A model generated the notes under the pieces. That model had not been told where the DNA came from and made no database searches. It worked only from the letters and a program-made list of their open reading frames with translations. The position numbers and the translations under genes were made by a program. A stretch of DNA of 64,000 bases from Tetraselmis striata (lineage: Eukaryota > Chlorophyta > Chlorodendrophyceae > Chlorodendrales > Chlorodendraceae). The stretch is from NCBI GenBank assembly GCA_006384855.1, contig VCJN01001256.1:1-64000 (forward strand), in the 5' to 3' direction. Positions 51,808 to 61,947 of this stretch are shown here, one piece after another (the stretch's first letter is position 1; each line of letters starts with the position of its first letter).

Positions 51808-52290
51808 ATGCTCATGCGACCGTTTGCATACGATTTCTTTCGAGCGTGGGTATCGTCGGAGCATGGGCGAGGGAATATCGTGGATTGTCGCATACCGGTG
51901 ATGCTGAACACGAGCCGTTCGGTGGACACCTCGGAGGGCAATTGGATGGTGGCGCTAGAGTTCTACACGCCCCTCCTATGCACAAAGAATCCCGCCGATC
52001 AGCCGCATTCCGTCGCGCTCGCTTGTCTCACACTCGTCGACTCCGACGATCGCCACATTCTAGGCCACCTTGGCAAATCCTACAGGTTGGGCGAAGAGTC
52101 CATGTACGAGCAGCGCTTCTCCATAAAGCCGGGCAGCCGGGACGTCGCGGGGCACGAGCTTCGCGTTAGCATTGACTCGCTCACGGAGCTTCACCTGCAA
52201 TTGCGAGACGCCGTCCGCCTCGCGCTGCTGAATCCGCTCGAGTTTCAGCTGGGCTATGTGATGTCGTTAGTTTTCTACAAAACCAAGTAA
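51808..52290 (+). CDS. PLV minor virion protein 2
   Basis: About 160 residues. TSEGNWMVALEFYTPLL is a strand pattern typical of small beta-rich virion proteins, followed by HELRVSIDSLTELHLQLRDA and a C-terminal FQLGYVMSLVFYKTK. It follows the previous gene within 30 bp and may be its diverged paralogue or a continuation of it. One intact frame. Confidence 0.45.
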   Translation: MLMRPFAYDFFRAWVSSEHGRGNIVDCRIPVMLNTSRSVDTSEGNWMVALEFYTPLLCTKNPADQPHSVALACLTLVDSDDRHILGHLGKSYRLGEESMYEQRFSIKPGSRDVAGHELRVSIDSLTELHLQLRDAVRLALLNPLEFQLGYVMSLVFYKTK

Positions 52291-53210
52291 ATGTCCCATC
52301 GCGCATTCGTCAGCTCCATCGGCTCATCGGACAAGAGCGCCGTGCAAGCGGCCTTTGACGGCGCCTTGTTGAGCACCCACTTCTGCCGCGGCCCGATCGA
52401 GGTGTTCCTCGAAAACGTTAGCGCTATCCATCGCGACGCGGGACGGTCCTCGCTGGGGCGCCGGCTGCTAGAAAACTCGTGGGTAGACTTCGCGGGTGTG
52501 GGAGCGGACAGCGACGCGGAGCTACAAGCTTTCATCTCCGTGTTAATCAAACCCGAAATGACGATATCCTCGGCGCTGCTGTATGTAAACTCCACCAACA
52601 CCATCCCGGGCACCTCCACCGCGGACACCACCAGCGGCATCAGCGGCTCCAATCTCACGTGGGAGTACGATGTCAGGGCGCCAAACGCCGCTCGCTACTT
52701 CTGGGTGGAGTTGATCGATAACAACGCAAACTCGTCCATCACCCCGCTCGGCGTGTACACCACGGAGGACAACACGCCCCCGACCTTGGATTCCGGTGTG
52801 GTTCTCGGCACGCCTCCGACCACGTCTCTCCGAGTGGTACTAGACGTGAGGGACAACGACGCCGTTCAGACAATCTACGTGTGGCTAAATGACACGCAAG
52901 ACACCAACCCGGGCCGGCGCTCCTCAAGACCATCGGCGATGCGTTTGCCGGCGACACGACTTCGCACACCTACACGGGGTTGACCCCCAACACAACCTAC
53001 TACGCGTGGGCCATGGCCAAGGATTAAGTCGGGAACGAGACTGTCGTCGAAAGCCCCATAACCAGGACCACCAACGCGGACACCACTGCCCCGACCGTTG
53101 ACTCGTTTAGTCTCGTGGCCGGCACGGACGCGGAGTCGCAGGTAAGCATCTCGCTAACCATCTCCGATACGGCAAAGCCTCCCCCCACGGTTTTTTTTGC
53201 GCGCTTTTAG
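52291..53210 (+). CDS. PLV fibre-like protein with Ig/FN3-type repeats
   Basis: Begins MSHRAFVSSIGSSDKSAV with a helical base. It continues as repeated beta domains marked by DNTPPTLDSGVVLGTPPTTS, LRVVLDVRDNDAVQTIYVWL, YTGLTPNTTYYAWAMAKD and DTTAPTVDSFSLVAGTDAES. The repeated TAPTVDS and GLTPNTTYY words are those of bacterial and viral fibronectin type III or Ig-like repeats, so a virion fibre or attachment protein is inferred. It relates in style to the 45961 protein. Broken, with about two interruptions. Confidence 0.6.
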
Positions 53211-53227
53211 TAGTACAACGCGGATCG

Positions 53228-53500
53228 ATGCCGGCTCGCGTGGACACCACCGTCCTGATCCCGGAGTTTTCAGAGTTCCCCTTCTCGCACCTGAACGAGA
53301 ACCTGTACAACGGCTTTCTCGCCGGCTCGTACGATTGTCTCAGCAGCCGCATACTCGAGGACCATATCGGCTACCCCGTTCCCAGCCTTGGGGCGTTCAG
53401 CCGCATCCACGTCGCCTTCCCGGACCTCGAAGAAGGCGCGACTCTCAGCCACTGGAGCGGCAATCTCCTCGTCCGCCCCAACAACGATGCCGGCGAATAA
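53228..53500 (+). CDS. Unrecognised small PLV frame
   Basis: 90 residues: MPARVDTTVLIPEFSEFPFS, then NLYNGFLAGSYDCLSSRILE. It overlaps the tail of the methyltransferase on the other strand. It could be the last domain of the fibre-like gene or an unrelated small protein. Confidence 0.35.
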   Translation: MPARVDTTVLIPEFSEFPFSHLNENLYNGFLAGSYDCLSSRILEDHIGYPVPSLGAFSRIHVAFPDLEEGATLSHWSGNLLVRPNNDAGE

Positions 53501-54121
53501 CTCGGCGAGCAACTCCTTCGGCATTTGATACGTCTCGGCGCTGCCCGCGCTCCTGTGGAACTGCTTGGAGGGGCCGGCAGGCGCGCACGCGTAGTGGATA
53601 CCGTGCTCCCGCTTGTAATCGCATGGCTCCCTATCGCAGTGCTTCAGGCGCAGCCCGCCAGGCTTGTTCGTCCACACCGCGGTGGACTTTTTGAAGTCCC
53701 GGTCGTACTTGCAGTAGGTGCACCGATGCAAGAAGGGCGCGAGCGGGTGCATGAAGTCTCGTCGCTTGAGCATCCCGGTGAAGGGATCTTCGATGAACCA
53801 ATACCGCGGTTAGTACCACTCGATGATCTCGAGACACTTCTTGGCAATGGAATCCGCTAGCTCGAGGTTTCGCTCGATGGTTTTCGCCAGCGAATATTCC
53901 GTGCACGGCGGGCTGGCCCATATTACGTCGAAGTATCCGCGAGGGTAGGCCGAGGCGTAGTCCCACTCGCGGACGTCGAACAGTATAGTCGGGCTCAACT
54001 TCCGATCCGCGTCGAGAGTCACGTACTCGAGCCCCGCGTCGCCAAGCTTCTCGCGTAGAGCGGAGCCCACGCTTTTTGTCCCGCAGCATGAGTCGAGAAC
54101 GCGGAGAGGGCACGCGATCAT
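53470..54121 (-). CDS. PLV DNA cytosine-type methyltransferase
   Basis: Transfers a methyl group from S-adenosylmethionine to DNA. The start MIACPLRVLDSCCGTKSVGS carries the SAM-binding loop. YVTLDADRKLSPTILFDV is the second strand. FDVIWASPPCTEYS is a PC-containing catalytic loop of the C5-cytosine type. The end shows a cysteine cluster (HRCTYCKYDRDF) and RSAGSAETYQMPKELLAELF, as in small viral methyltransferases of about 200-220 residues. It is transcribed opposite to the capsid genes. About one interruption. Confidence 0.7.
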
Positions 54122-54231
54122 TTATATTCCGCGCGAAAAACTTTTGACCGGCGCCACGCGCCGCGCTTTAACCCCTGCTTAAAACGGGCAGATATATTTG
54201 CTGTTTTTTAGCTAAAGAATTGTCGTTCACC

Positions 54232-54700
54232 ATGCCTCGCACCCGCGCATCCACCGAGCTCCGCAAGCGCCGCGCCGCCAACCTGGAATCCTACCACCTC
54301 AATGCGGACCGGCACGACAAGAAGCGCTACTGCAAGCGCATCGTAACCGGCGCCGTGTCGCGCATGCAGTTGTACACGCTCGAGAAGTACGACATGACTC
54401 CCGATGATCTCAACAATATCCGCGAGGCGAACGGCCTGCCGCCCCTGCCCAAACCGCACGACATCGGCCCGCCGTGCGTGAGGCGCGGGTGCAACGGAGA
54501 CCCGCCCGGCAGGGGGGCGCAAGCCGATGTCGATAGCGGCTACGAGCCGGACAGCGATACCACCAACGAGGATCGCGAGGAGTCCCCGCAGGGGGGGGGA
54601 GGGCTGCGCCCGATCTCACCTTGGACCAGCTTCTGCCGAAAATCGAGGTGCTCTTCGGGCGGAGGCATATTGATGCCCGCGGCGTCACAACCGAAAAGAC
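54232..54700 (+). CDS. PLV protein upstream of the recombinase
   Basis: Starts at MPRTRASTELRKRRAANLES, 33 bp after a TATA-like gatatatttg (54191). Strongly basic N terminus, helical middle (YDMTPDDLNNIREANGLPPL), then a disordered acidic stretch. It may be the N-terminal DNA-binding part of the recombinase or a separate regulator. Its end meets the recombinase frame in another phase near a G run. Confidence 0.45.
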
Positions 54701-55565
54701 GCTCAGTCAGAAGACGATCAACAATTATGCCGGGACGATGAAGCGTCTCGTCAAAGTTATTCTGAAGTGCTCCTCGAGCGAATTTGTGAAATGCTTGAAG
54801 GAAGCCGACAGAGTGATCCGCGGTATCGAGAGTCGATACACTAGCTCAAGCACCAAGCGAGACTACTTCGCCCGCATTTTTTCACCGAGCAAGCACATCC
54901 CGGAGTGCAAGGCCGCGATCGGCGATGAGGCCCTCGCAAAGTACCACGCTCGCATGCCCATGCACGCCAAGGCGACCGGCGAGCAAACGGCCGAGCCCAC
55001 GGGCAACGAGACGGTCCTCGAAATCAGCGTCATCAAATCGCGACTTCCGGCGGTCAAGGAGAAGTTTGGGGCCGCGTCGGCGGAGTACATCGCGGCGTTC
55101 CTGCAAACCAACCTATGGGGGCTTCGCGCCGAGCCGGGCAACGTCAAGGTCATCAATCGCGAGTCGCAAGCGAGGACCTACCCCAACTACTATCTGCGCC
55201 TTGAAGGCAAGCTCGTCGTCCGAAAGTTCAAGACCATGCAGCAATTTTCCGACAAACCTTATGTCTTCGACCTAAACGAGTCCCTCAAGTGACAAGTCGA
55301 GGCCTCGTTGGTCGCTCGCCCGCGAGGTATTCTGCTCAAGACGAAGAGCGTCGACAACACGGGCGCGATCCTGAAGAAGGCCCTCGGCGTCGCCGTCAAC
55401 GACATCCGTCACTCGAGGATCTCGGAGATGCTCAAGACCGAAAACTCGAACAATTTCAGCATTGTCAAGGTGCAAAGGGTTGCGGATTGCCATCGACACT
55501 CGTTGGCGACGACGCTCAGCTATTGGCGAGACACCGTGATCCCCACGGAGGAGAACGATGTCTAG
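54621..55565 (+). CDS. PLV tyrosine recombinase (integrase)
   Basis: Cuts and rejoins DNA through a tyrosine to integrate the element. The core-binding region reads KTLSQKTINNYAGTMKRLVK. The first Arg box is NLWGLRAEPGNVKV. A beta strand with lysine, LVVRKFKTMQQF, follows. Box II is VNDIRHSRISEML, then CHRHSLATTLSYWRD, which supplies the second His and the candidate nucleophilic Tyr. This arrangement is that of PLV/virophage-type recombinases. It occupies the right end of the element, an expected place. About one interruption. Confidence 0.75.
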
Positions 55566-55574
55566 AAGTACACG

Positions 55575-56060
55575 TCATGCGGCGTTAGCGTGCTGTGATA
55601 ATAAACATGCTCGGCAATCGTCGCGGTCATGCCGATTCCCGCCCTCACCGCGTTTCGTGTAATCCAAAAATTTAATAATCGGAGCCATCGCGTTGTACCC
55701 GTCCGCAAAGTCGTAATCCAACGTGAGATTTGCAAACGTGCAGGTGGACTCGAACGCCCCGACTGAGCTCGACGCCGGCATCGCCGTTACCGTCTTCCCT
55801 GGCGTGTGAGGGAAATTCGCATTCTCTAGTACCGCGGCGCGTAGGGTTGGCGAGGAGTACTCGTCCGCCGAGTTGCATGTCACGCATATTTCCGACATGC
55901 GGCACTGTCAGATTCAGATGTGACATACGGGTGACGAAGCACTACCGTACCGGTACCACTATTATCCGTGAAAGCAGCTGTTGGTGGCGACATGTCCATC
56001 GAGTTACGTGCGAGTACATCCGGCGTTATTGCCGGCGGGCGATAAATCTTTTTTGTAATC
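55575..56060 (-). CDS. Unrecognised PLV protein at the right edge
   Basis: Starts MITKKIYRPPAITPDVLARN, continues PTAAFTDNSGTGTVVLRHPY, and later reads ADEYSSPTLRAAVLENANFP and TFANLTLDYDFADGYNAMAP. Beta-rich and possibly a virion or fibre protein. It converges on the recombinase. A short segment (about 55895-55940) recurs inverted at 62905-62957, inside the fibre gene of the next element. Broken. Confidence 0.4.
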
Positions 56061-56635
56061 ATTGTGGTAGTCGTACATGACGTGTGACGTGTTACATGGC
56101 ACTGTAGTATAAGGTGCGAGGTTGTCCGTGTATTACCGGGTAGTACGCGATATATTTATTAAGCCGGTACTGGGTATCTAGTACGAACCCGGGCGCGATG
56201 ACGAGTCGTCCTGTGGATAACTACGACTATTAGTACGTGGGAGCGCAAATCGCAGCCGTTGTATTTGCTTGGTAACAGTGGGGAATTATGTGTACTTTAT
56301 AGCTAGTACTGCTGAACGGGCCTTCCAGCCGTCCGATCAAAGGTCATCATATGGGCGGTTTGGCTGCCATGTTTTGCCAAAGAGTGCTCACGGTACATAA
56401 ATATTCGCGAGGGGGAGGGCGGGGGCAGGCAGCGGTTTGCCGAAGAATGTTTGAATTACAATATTCGCGACAGCTGCCGTCGGGGCATGTGGCGGGGGGC
56501 GGGGGGGGGAGAGGGGGGGGGGGCGGGCGGGCGTGGTCCCCCCGCCGCCCCCCCCCCCCCCCCCCCCCCCCTCCCCCCCCCGCCGGCCGCCGCTCCCGCC
56601 GGGGGAGTGAGGGGAGGGGGGTAAGGGGGCGGGGG
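56061..56635. other. Non-coding edge with long G and C runs
   Basis: No gene. GTAC-rich sequence, then G-rich (56490-56530) and C-rich (56538-56583) tracts that are near complements and could form a hairpin. Frames across them are low-complexity Gly/Pro. Confidence 0.5.
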
Positions 56636-56890
56636 CTACTGCTTGTTTTTGTTCTTGCGTGCCCGGGGGACCCTCCGCTTCGACGATCTCGCTGCCTCCG
56701 CCTCCGCCTCCGCCTCCGACTCCGCGACCGTCAGTTTCATACCTCGGCGCTTCTTCACTGGCCTCTTCCGCTTCTTGCCATCCGTCAGTGTCTTCACCAC
56801 CCCGGGAGGCTGTGCCGTCGACGACGCCGCCATGAGCTTCCTTACCTTGGCGTCGGGACGCCCCCTGTGCCGAGACGCCCACAACAAGCC
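56636..56890 (-). CDS. Unrecognised basic protein end (nuclear-type)
   Basis: About 84 residues ending in a stop at 56636: DAKVRKLMAASSTAQPPG, then a strongly basic KKRKRPVKKRRGMKLTV, an AEAEAEA run and KRRVPRARKNKNKQ. The Lys/Arg clusters look like nuclear localisation signals. It is probably the last exon of a gene whose start may be the frame at 56906-57193. No enzymatic motif. Confidence 0.35.
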   Translation of the reverse strand, partial: GLLWASRHRGRPDAKVRKLMAASSTAQPPGVVKTLTDGKKRKRPVKKRRGMKLTVAESEAEAEAEAARSSKRRVPRARKNKNKQ

Positions 56891-56905
56891 ACAATCGTTT
56901 CGCCT

Positions 56906-57193
56906 CTAAGCGGCTGAGGATGCGGCCTCCTCGGCCACCACGAGTTGCGCCGCTGGCACTGTGGAAGCCTTGGCGTTGAGGTGGGCCTTACGGCGCTCCC
57001 GGACGAACCTGCGCGCGGCACAAGTTAGCCACGAGTGGGTGCGTGCTAATGTGGAGGGTGGAGTGTTTTGTTGCGCGCCCACCTTGTCACTCGTTTCCTC
57101 GTGTCTATCTCGTCCTCCTCGATGCCGGCGGTGCGGACACGCGAGACAACAAGGCTCGCCGCCCACTGTTGCCCGGGAGAGGAGGTTTGCCAT
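56906..57193 (-). CDS. Unrecognised frame, possible upstream exon
   Basis: About 95 residues from MANLLSRATVGGEPCCLACP: a CCLACPHRRHRG cysteine/histidine cluster, then WLTCAARRFVRERRKAHLNA, ending VVAEEAASSAA. It lies upstream of the basic frame on the same strand, 15 bp away. The Cys/His cluster suggests metal binding. A multi-exon host gene is one reading; a transposon-associated protein is another. Confidence 0.35.
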   Translation of the reverse strand: MANLLSRATVGGEPCCLACPHRRHRGGRDRHEETSDKVGAQQNTPPSTLARTHSWLTCAARRFVRERRKAHLNAKASTVPAAQLVVAEEAASSAA

Positions 57194-57987
57194 TGCGCTG
57201 TGAGCGGTGAGGGGGGGGGGGGGCGGCCGAGGTGGAAAAACTAACACCAAGTCGACGACCGCCTTCCGCAGCAGTCAACGACACAGCGGAGGCGAGGAGC
57301 AGCGCGCCACTACTATTTTTTTGCACGTACTGTTAAGAGCTAGTCGGTGCGGCATTGTGTCGGTGTAATTTCGCAATGTTTATTATTGAAGTAGCACGGC
57401 GTAATGAATCCGGGATAATATGTGCGGTAGGGCGCGCGTATATGTGCGCAACGAATGTGCGCGGATGTGCGCAGCGTTGTGCGGCGGTGTGCGGCGGTGT
57501 GCACCGATGTGAATATAGTGTGAATATTATATCGGCCGTAGACGATCGGGTCTGGCAGCACCGCCCGTGCTTGTAAATAAGCGACAATGGATCACGTCAT
57601 GCTCCGGTTGTGCTCCTACACTTCCTCCACTTTGGCGGGTGGGGGGGGGGGGGGGGGGGTCCTGTCCTTATTACTTGCATCGGCGGACGTGCTGGATATG
57701 GAGGTCACCGGGCACATCGCGTGGTTTCGGAGCAGTTCATTCGCGCCTCCTCGTCTTGTTTGCAATCGTCGCCCTAATCCAATGCATGGTGAGTAGCGGG
57801 ACACTGTGCCCCCCCCCCCCCCCCCCCCCCGGTTTATGTAAAAAAATATCTAGCCGTGCATGCGCCGCAATCGGTACCCAATGACCGGGTTATGTGACAG
57901 TGGTTTCGGAGCAGTGCAAGCATTCCGTGCGTGTGCACAAGCACGTACGACTGGGAATGAGGCGGGGGTTGCGGATGGAGTGAATTG

Positions 57988-58154
57988 GCGGTGCATAGAA
58001 TAGCGTGTTCCTGGGGTTTTGGATGCATCGGACGCCGTATTCCCATCCATCCGGCACGGAATGACCGGTTTTCACACACTTGTGTGTGAATATAGTGTGA
58101 ATATTACGCGTCTTTTACGCCGGGTGGATGGGCATCCGGCGTCCGATGCACCCC
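57988..58154. repeat. Local duplication, copy 1
   Basis: About 167 bp, roughly 93% identical to 58354-58527, starting ggcggtgcatagaatagcg and including gtgtgaatatagtgtgaata. Each copy contains inverted matches (catccggcgtccgatgc and gcatcggacgccg). Confidence 0.8.
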
Positions 58155-58353
58155 AATTATTTGCAGCACGCTGGTCTGTGCACCGCCAGTGCACTCCGCA
58201 AGCCCCGCCTCCATCCGCGTTGGAACCGGTAGTAAGTGTTGTTGTGTGCGCACATCGTGACAACATTACACGGTGGCAATTGCAATTAGCGGTGGATAAT
58301 GTGAAGGCGTTCTCGAAATCGACAGAGAATGAGGCGGTGCTGGCGGAGTGCAT

Positions 58354-58527
58354 TGGCGGTGCATAGAATAGCGTGTTGTTGGGGTTTTGGCTGCATCGGA
58401 CGCCGTATTCCCATCCATCCGGCACGGAATGTCCGGTTTTCACACATTTGCGTGTGAATATAGTGTGAATATTACGTACGCGTCTTTTACGCCGGGTGAA
58501 TGGGCGTCCGGCGTCCGATGCACCCCG
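58354..58527. repeat. Local duplication, copy 2
   Basis: Partner of 57988-58154, about 366 bp downstream, same orientation. Confidence 0.8.
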
Positions 58528-59326
58528 AATCTCACCAACACGCTACTAACTCTACGCACCCCCAATGCACTCCGCCAGCCCGCCTCTTTCCGCGCAAGTC
58601 CGACGTTCTCTTGTATGTATATACATACGTACATGTACTGCTCCGAAACCAGCCCAAACTTAAGGAGTGCACAAGTGTAAATGGGGGGGGGGGGGGGGGG
58701 GGGGGGGCGGGGGGGCGGGGGGGGGGGGGGGGGGGGGGGGGGGAGCGGGGCATCCACTCACACATACCCCGGCGATGCATGACAGATATTACATGCCGTG
58801 GCGGGTCGGCGGGCCGACCCGGCGGGGGTTGGTGGGGGGGGGGGGGGGGGGGGGGTCTATTCAAATACACGTGCGACAGTGTCGTTTCGTGGAGCAGTAT
58901 ATGTGCCCTGCCTCATTTATACCGCCCCCTACCTGCGCTGCATGGTCCACCCCTATGAATTACTTAGCACAAACCGCCATTACTTAATAGGAACCTAGCA
59001 CAGCCAGGCTTATATGCCCGCTTTGCCGATCAACTTCTACGCACTTTCCGTCCCTCAACCGCCGGACATGGGGGTTAAGCCGCCAGGCTCGGCAGTTGCT
59101 TAGCCAGACTTGGCATCCCGTACCGTGTCCATGGCTTCGCAGCTCTGCCGCCGGCACACGCCGAGTCCGGCGCATGCTGCCGCCGGGTTGCGCACGCATG
59201 CACGCACGGTAACACCCCGCCGACGCCGCCACGCTTACTTCCACCACCTTCGCCAGCCGCAGCTTCGCACGCCGTTCCGCCGACATACGAAACGCACGAA
59301 TCCCCCCACCCCCCCGTCCCCGCGTC

Positions 59327-59731
59327 ATGTATAATATATTCGAGGCGACTATGCGGGGCGCAGCATACGCCGCGGCGTGGGTCGGCGGAGCGGCGGGCGG
59401 CGGGAGCCCTAACGGCCGCGCAGTATCCACACCCACACCGGCACCGCCGCTCACCTCCGACGCGGATGAACCGCCTCCCAAAGGAAACATGCCGGTTGGT
59501 GGTAAGCGCAGCATGCGTGGGGTGCCGGTGCCGGTACGTGCTCGACGGAGTTGTCGCGTCAGGAACCGCACCGCAACCGCAACCGCAACCGCACCGCATG
59601 TGGAGCAACACATGGCGGTGCCGGCCCCACCTATGTCTAGGGCCACCTCCTCACAGCACCCCGCCACGACGGCGTCGGCCACCGCCGACGGCGCCGTTGC
59701 GGGGGGGGGACGCCCTGCCAGGCGACGATGA
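59327..59731 (+). CDS. Unrecognised Pro/Ala/Arg-rich frame
   Basis: 134 residues: MYNIFEATMRGAAYAAAWVG, then a proline-rich disordered stretch, a basic part (VPVPVRARRSCRVRNRT) and an Ala/Thr-rich end. Probably disordered if expressed. It might be upstream of the Cys-rich frame at 59840. No family recognised. Confidence 0.25.
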   Translation: MYNIFEATMRGAAYAAAWVGGAAGGGSPNGRAVSTPTPAPPLTSDADEPPPKGNMPVGGKRSMRGVPVPVRARRSCRVRNRTATATATAPHVEQHMAVPAPPMSRATSSQHPATTASATADGAVAGGGRPARRR

Positions 59732-59839
59732 TCCGCCTAATGCGCCGCGTCTGGAGGCGGAGGAGGCCGTGGTTTAGGCGACTGATAGGGCTGAGGGGGT
59801 TGTCGAGGCGAGCGAGGCTGCGCTCGCGCCACCCGCCCC

Positions 59840-60257
59840 GCAGCCACCTGCGGGACATGCTGACTTGCTCGTCGCCATGTTGACCGGAGCACTACGAGCA
59901 GTGGCGGGAGACGGCCACATGCACTATCATGTGCGTGTCCTGGCCGGACGCCCGTCATGCGTGTAATGCGGCCAACGGACGGAATGGGAGTGTTGCTGCG
60001 ACGGGACCCCGGCTTGGTGCGGCCCCAAGTACCCATGCATGGCGACCCATCAGCGGGCCGTCCCCTGCCCGACCACGGCCGCGGTGAGGGCGGAGTTCCG
60101 CCATGTCAGGGACGTGTTCCACGACGCGACTCGCGCCGCCGTGTGTGAGGCTTCCGAGAAGGCACGCGCGGCTGGTAGGGTGCGCAGGGTGAGGCGGCGG
60201 ACGGCCCGGGAGATGATGGAGAGCGAGACATGCCGTCAGTCAAGTCGGGCGCAATGA
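59840..60257 (+). pseudogene. Cys-rich frame, possibly a piggyBac-like C terminus
   Basis: Reads LLVAMLTGALRAVAGDGHMH, then AGRPSCV, one in-frame TAA, CGQRTEWECCCDGTPAWCGP and PCMATHQRAVP, then a basic helical end (AREMMESETCRQSSRAQ). The spacing of cysteines followed by PC...H recalls the C-terminal zinc-binding tail of piggyBac transposases, but no catalytic domain was found nearby. Weak evidence. Confidence 0.25.
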
Positions 60258-60284
60258 TATTGGGTGGGGCACACGGGCGTGTAA

Positions 60285-60700
60285 CACTTGCACTTTGCGC
60301 GTATGGCTGGGTTCCATCTAGGCGGCGTCACACTATGCAACCGGAAAGGCTGCGTTGCTACTGCAAACGATGCTACGCCTCACTCGGTAGCAACCGCTGC
60401 CCCGCCTATCCCACAGCCGCTGCCCCCCCCCCCCCCCCCCCCCTCGCGCACCGTCCTGCGACCTTGCGTGGATCCCCGCCACCAGCAGCTTGCACTTGCA
60501 CTTGCACTTTATGCGTACTGCTGGGTTACATCCAGGCGGCGTCACACCGGAAAGGCTGCGTTGCTACTGCAAACGATGCTACGCCTCACTCGGTAGCAAC
60601 CGCTGCCCCGCCTATCCCACAGCCGCTGCCCCCCCCCCCCCCCCCTCCCTCGCGCACCGTCCTGCGACCTCGCGTGGATCCCCGCCACCAACAGCTCGGG
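60285..60700. repeat. Tandem duplication, about 205 bp, two units
   Basis: Two adjacent copies run from cacttgcactttgcgcgta to ccccgccaccagcagct and again from about 60490. Both contain a C run (about 20 and 14 long). High identity implies a recent event. Confidence 0.85.
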
Positions 60701-60940
60701 GGCGTCGACGCCCAAGTCGGCAGCATTCGCGGAGGACATGTGGACAGGGGCCATGAGAACAGCCACCTTGCGGATGCCCGGACCGTCTAGGAGGACAAGG
60801 GCCTCCTCCCCGCCGGAACCACCGCCACCGCCCGGCACTCTCCACAAGTCCAAGCCCACGGCAGTGTGGGCTCGTTCCAGCGTCCACACCGTACACAATC
60901 CAGCCCTATGGGCCGCGCGCTGGCATGGCTGTCGTCCGAG

Positions 60941-61462
60941 TCAGCCGCCGGCGGGGGCGGCCGCGTGGCAAGGTAGAAGTGTTGAGCTCGCGCGACCATG
61001 GTGGTGTACTTGGCGTCTTCGCGCTCCGCCAGCAGGCATGCGGATAAACCTGTCGGCATTGCACTCCGGACAGTGCTGGTCGGGGAGGTTCGCCCATCCG
61101 CAACTTCCCGGGCGCCCCGCTGAACGACGCCACGCACCCCTTTGGGCACATGTGCCGGACATATCTGGATGTATCACGCACCTGCATGCATCGGGAGGCG
61201 AGGAGCGTGAGGGGCCTGACACCCCAAGACGCGCCGCGTCAAGCATGCACCCAGGCAGACATCCCGGCCGTACCCGCAGGAACTTCCGCATCGCCTTGTG
61301 GCTGCGTGGCACGGCCATCCCACCCCAGGTGAAGCCGGCGGGCATGATGTCATGCAGCAGTTGCCAGTCGCTGTCAGATGAGTTGTTAAACTTTTTGCTC
61401 TTCACATGGGCCGAGCACTTCATGACTGCAAACGTGAGGGCATTCGTGTCGGACCCCGGCAC
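60941..61462 (-). pseudogene. CACTA-like transposase fragment
   Basis: Starts with AVMKCSAHVKSKKFNNSSDS and DWQLLHDIMPAGFTWGGMAV followed by PRSHKAMRKFL, matching the pattern found just upstream of the Tnp2 domain (small helix, leucine-rich stretch, P-x-S). Further on, MCPKGCVASFSG in a neighbouring phase and HCPECNADRF give the paired CxxxC / CxxC cysteines expected in Tnp2. The frame changes between the two parts, so it is not functional. Long Arg/Ser-rich stretches are off-frame. Confidence 0.45.
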
Positions 61463-61947
61463 AGCAGCTGACTCCCACGCCCGGAGGTGCGCCGCCTCCT
61501 CCTCCTCCTCCTCCTCATCGCTCGTCCACCCGGCGCCAGCCGCGCCCCCCCTCCCCCTTCCCAGCCCTCCTCTTCGGATTCACTGGACTGGTCATCACCT
61601 TCAGGGACGGTTGCCAAGCGAGCCTCCCCGTCCGCATTCACAGGGGAATGCTCCTGGGCAGCCGCCATAGCCTTCACAACCTGCCACGCCGACCGGGCGG
61701 GTGCGTGTGATTCCATACAACCGCAGGTGAGTGGTGCCACCAGCACACATGCCGGGTCCACTCACCTCTGAACGCAGAAGGTCCACAGTGTCACCGTCCT
61801 CGAAAACAGCGCGCCACTAGGTCGCCCCGCCGTAGATCTCCAACACCCACTCGGTAACGACGCTGGTTATCACGCCGTAGTGCCATACTCCCCGGAACTT
61901 CATGGCGATGACCTTCATGTAGAAGTCACCGGGATCGCCTTCCCGTA

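Larger units (their letters stand above)
44951..56060. mobile_element. Integrated Polinton-like virus (PLV) with tyrosine recombinase
   Basis: About 11 kb with a packaging ATPase, a major capsid protein, minor capsid-type proteins, fibre-like proteins, a DNA methyltransferase and a tyrosine recombinase. This gene set fits PLVs that use a tyrosine recombinase instead of the Polinton integrase. No DNA polymerase or maturation protease was recognised. Terminal inverted repeats were not found with confidence, so both edges are approximate. Broken, with roughly eight or more interruptions: an old copy. Confidence 0.8.
57240..59326. other. Low-complexity, duplicated, G-run-rich region
   Basis: No convincing gene. 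G or C runs of 12-20 or more lie at about 57640-57660, 57809-57831, 58683-58744 and 58831-58854. gtgcggcggtgtgc repeats lie at 57460-57505. A duplication of about 366 bp spacing is listed separately. A minus-strand frame at 58984-59682 is Ala/Gly-rich and unrecognised. Confidence 0.5.

Noticed and set aside
58440-58987. Poly-Gly and poly-Pro frames on both strands.
   Set aside because: They are produced by long G runs.
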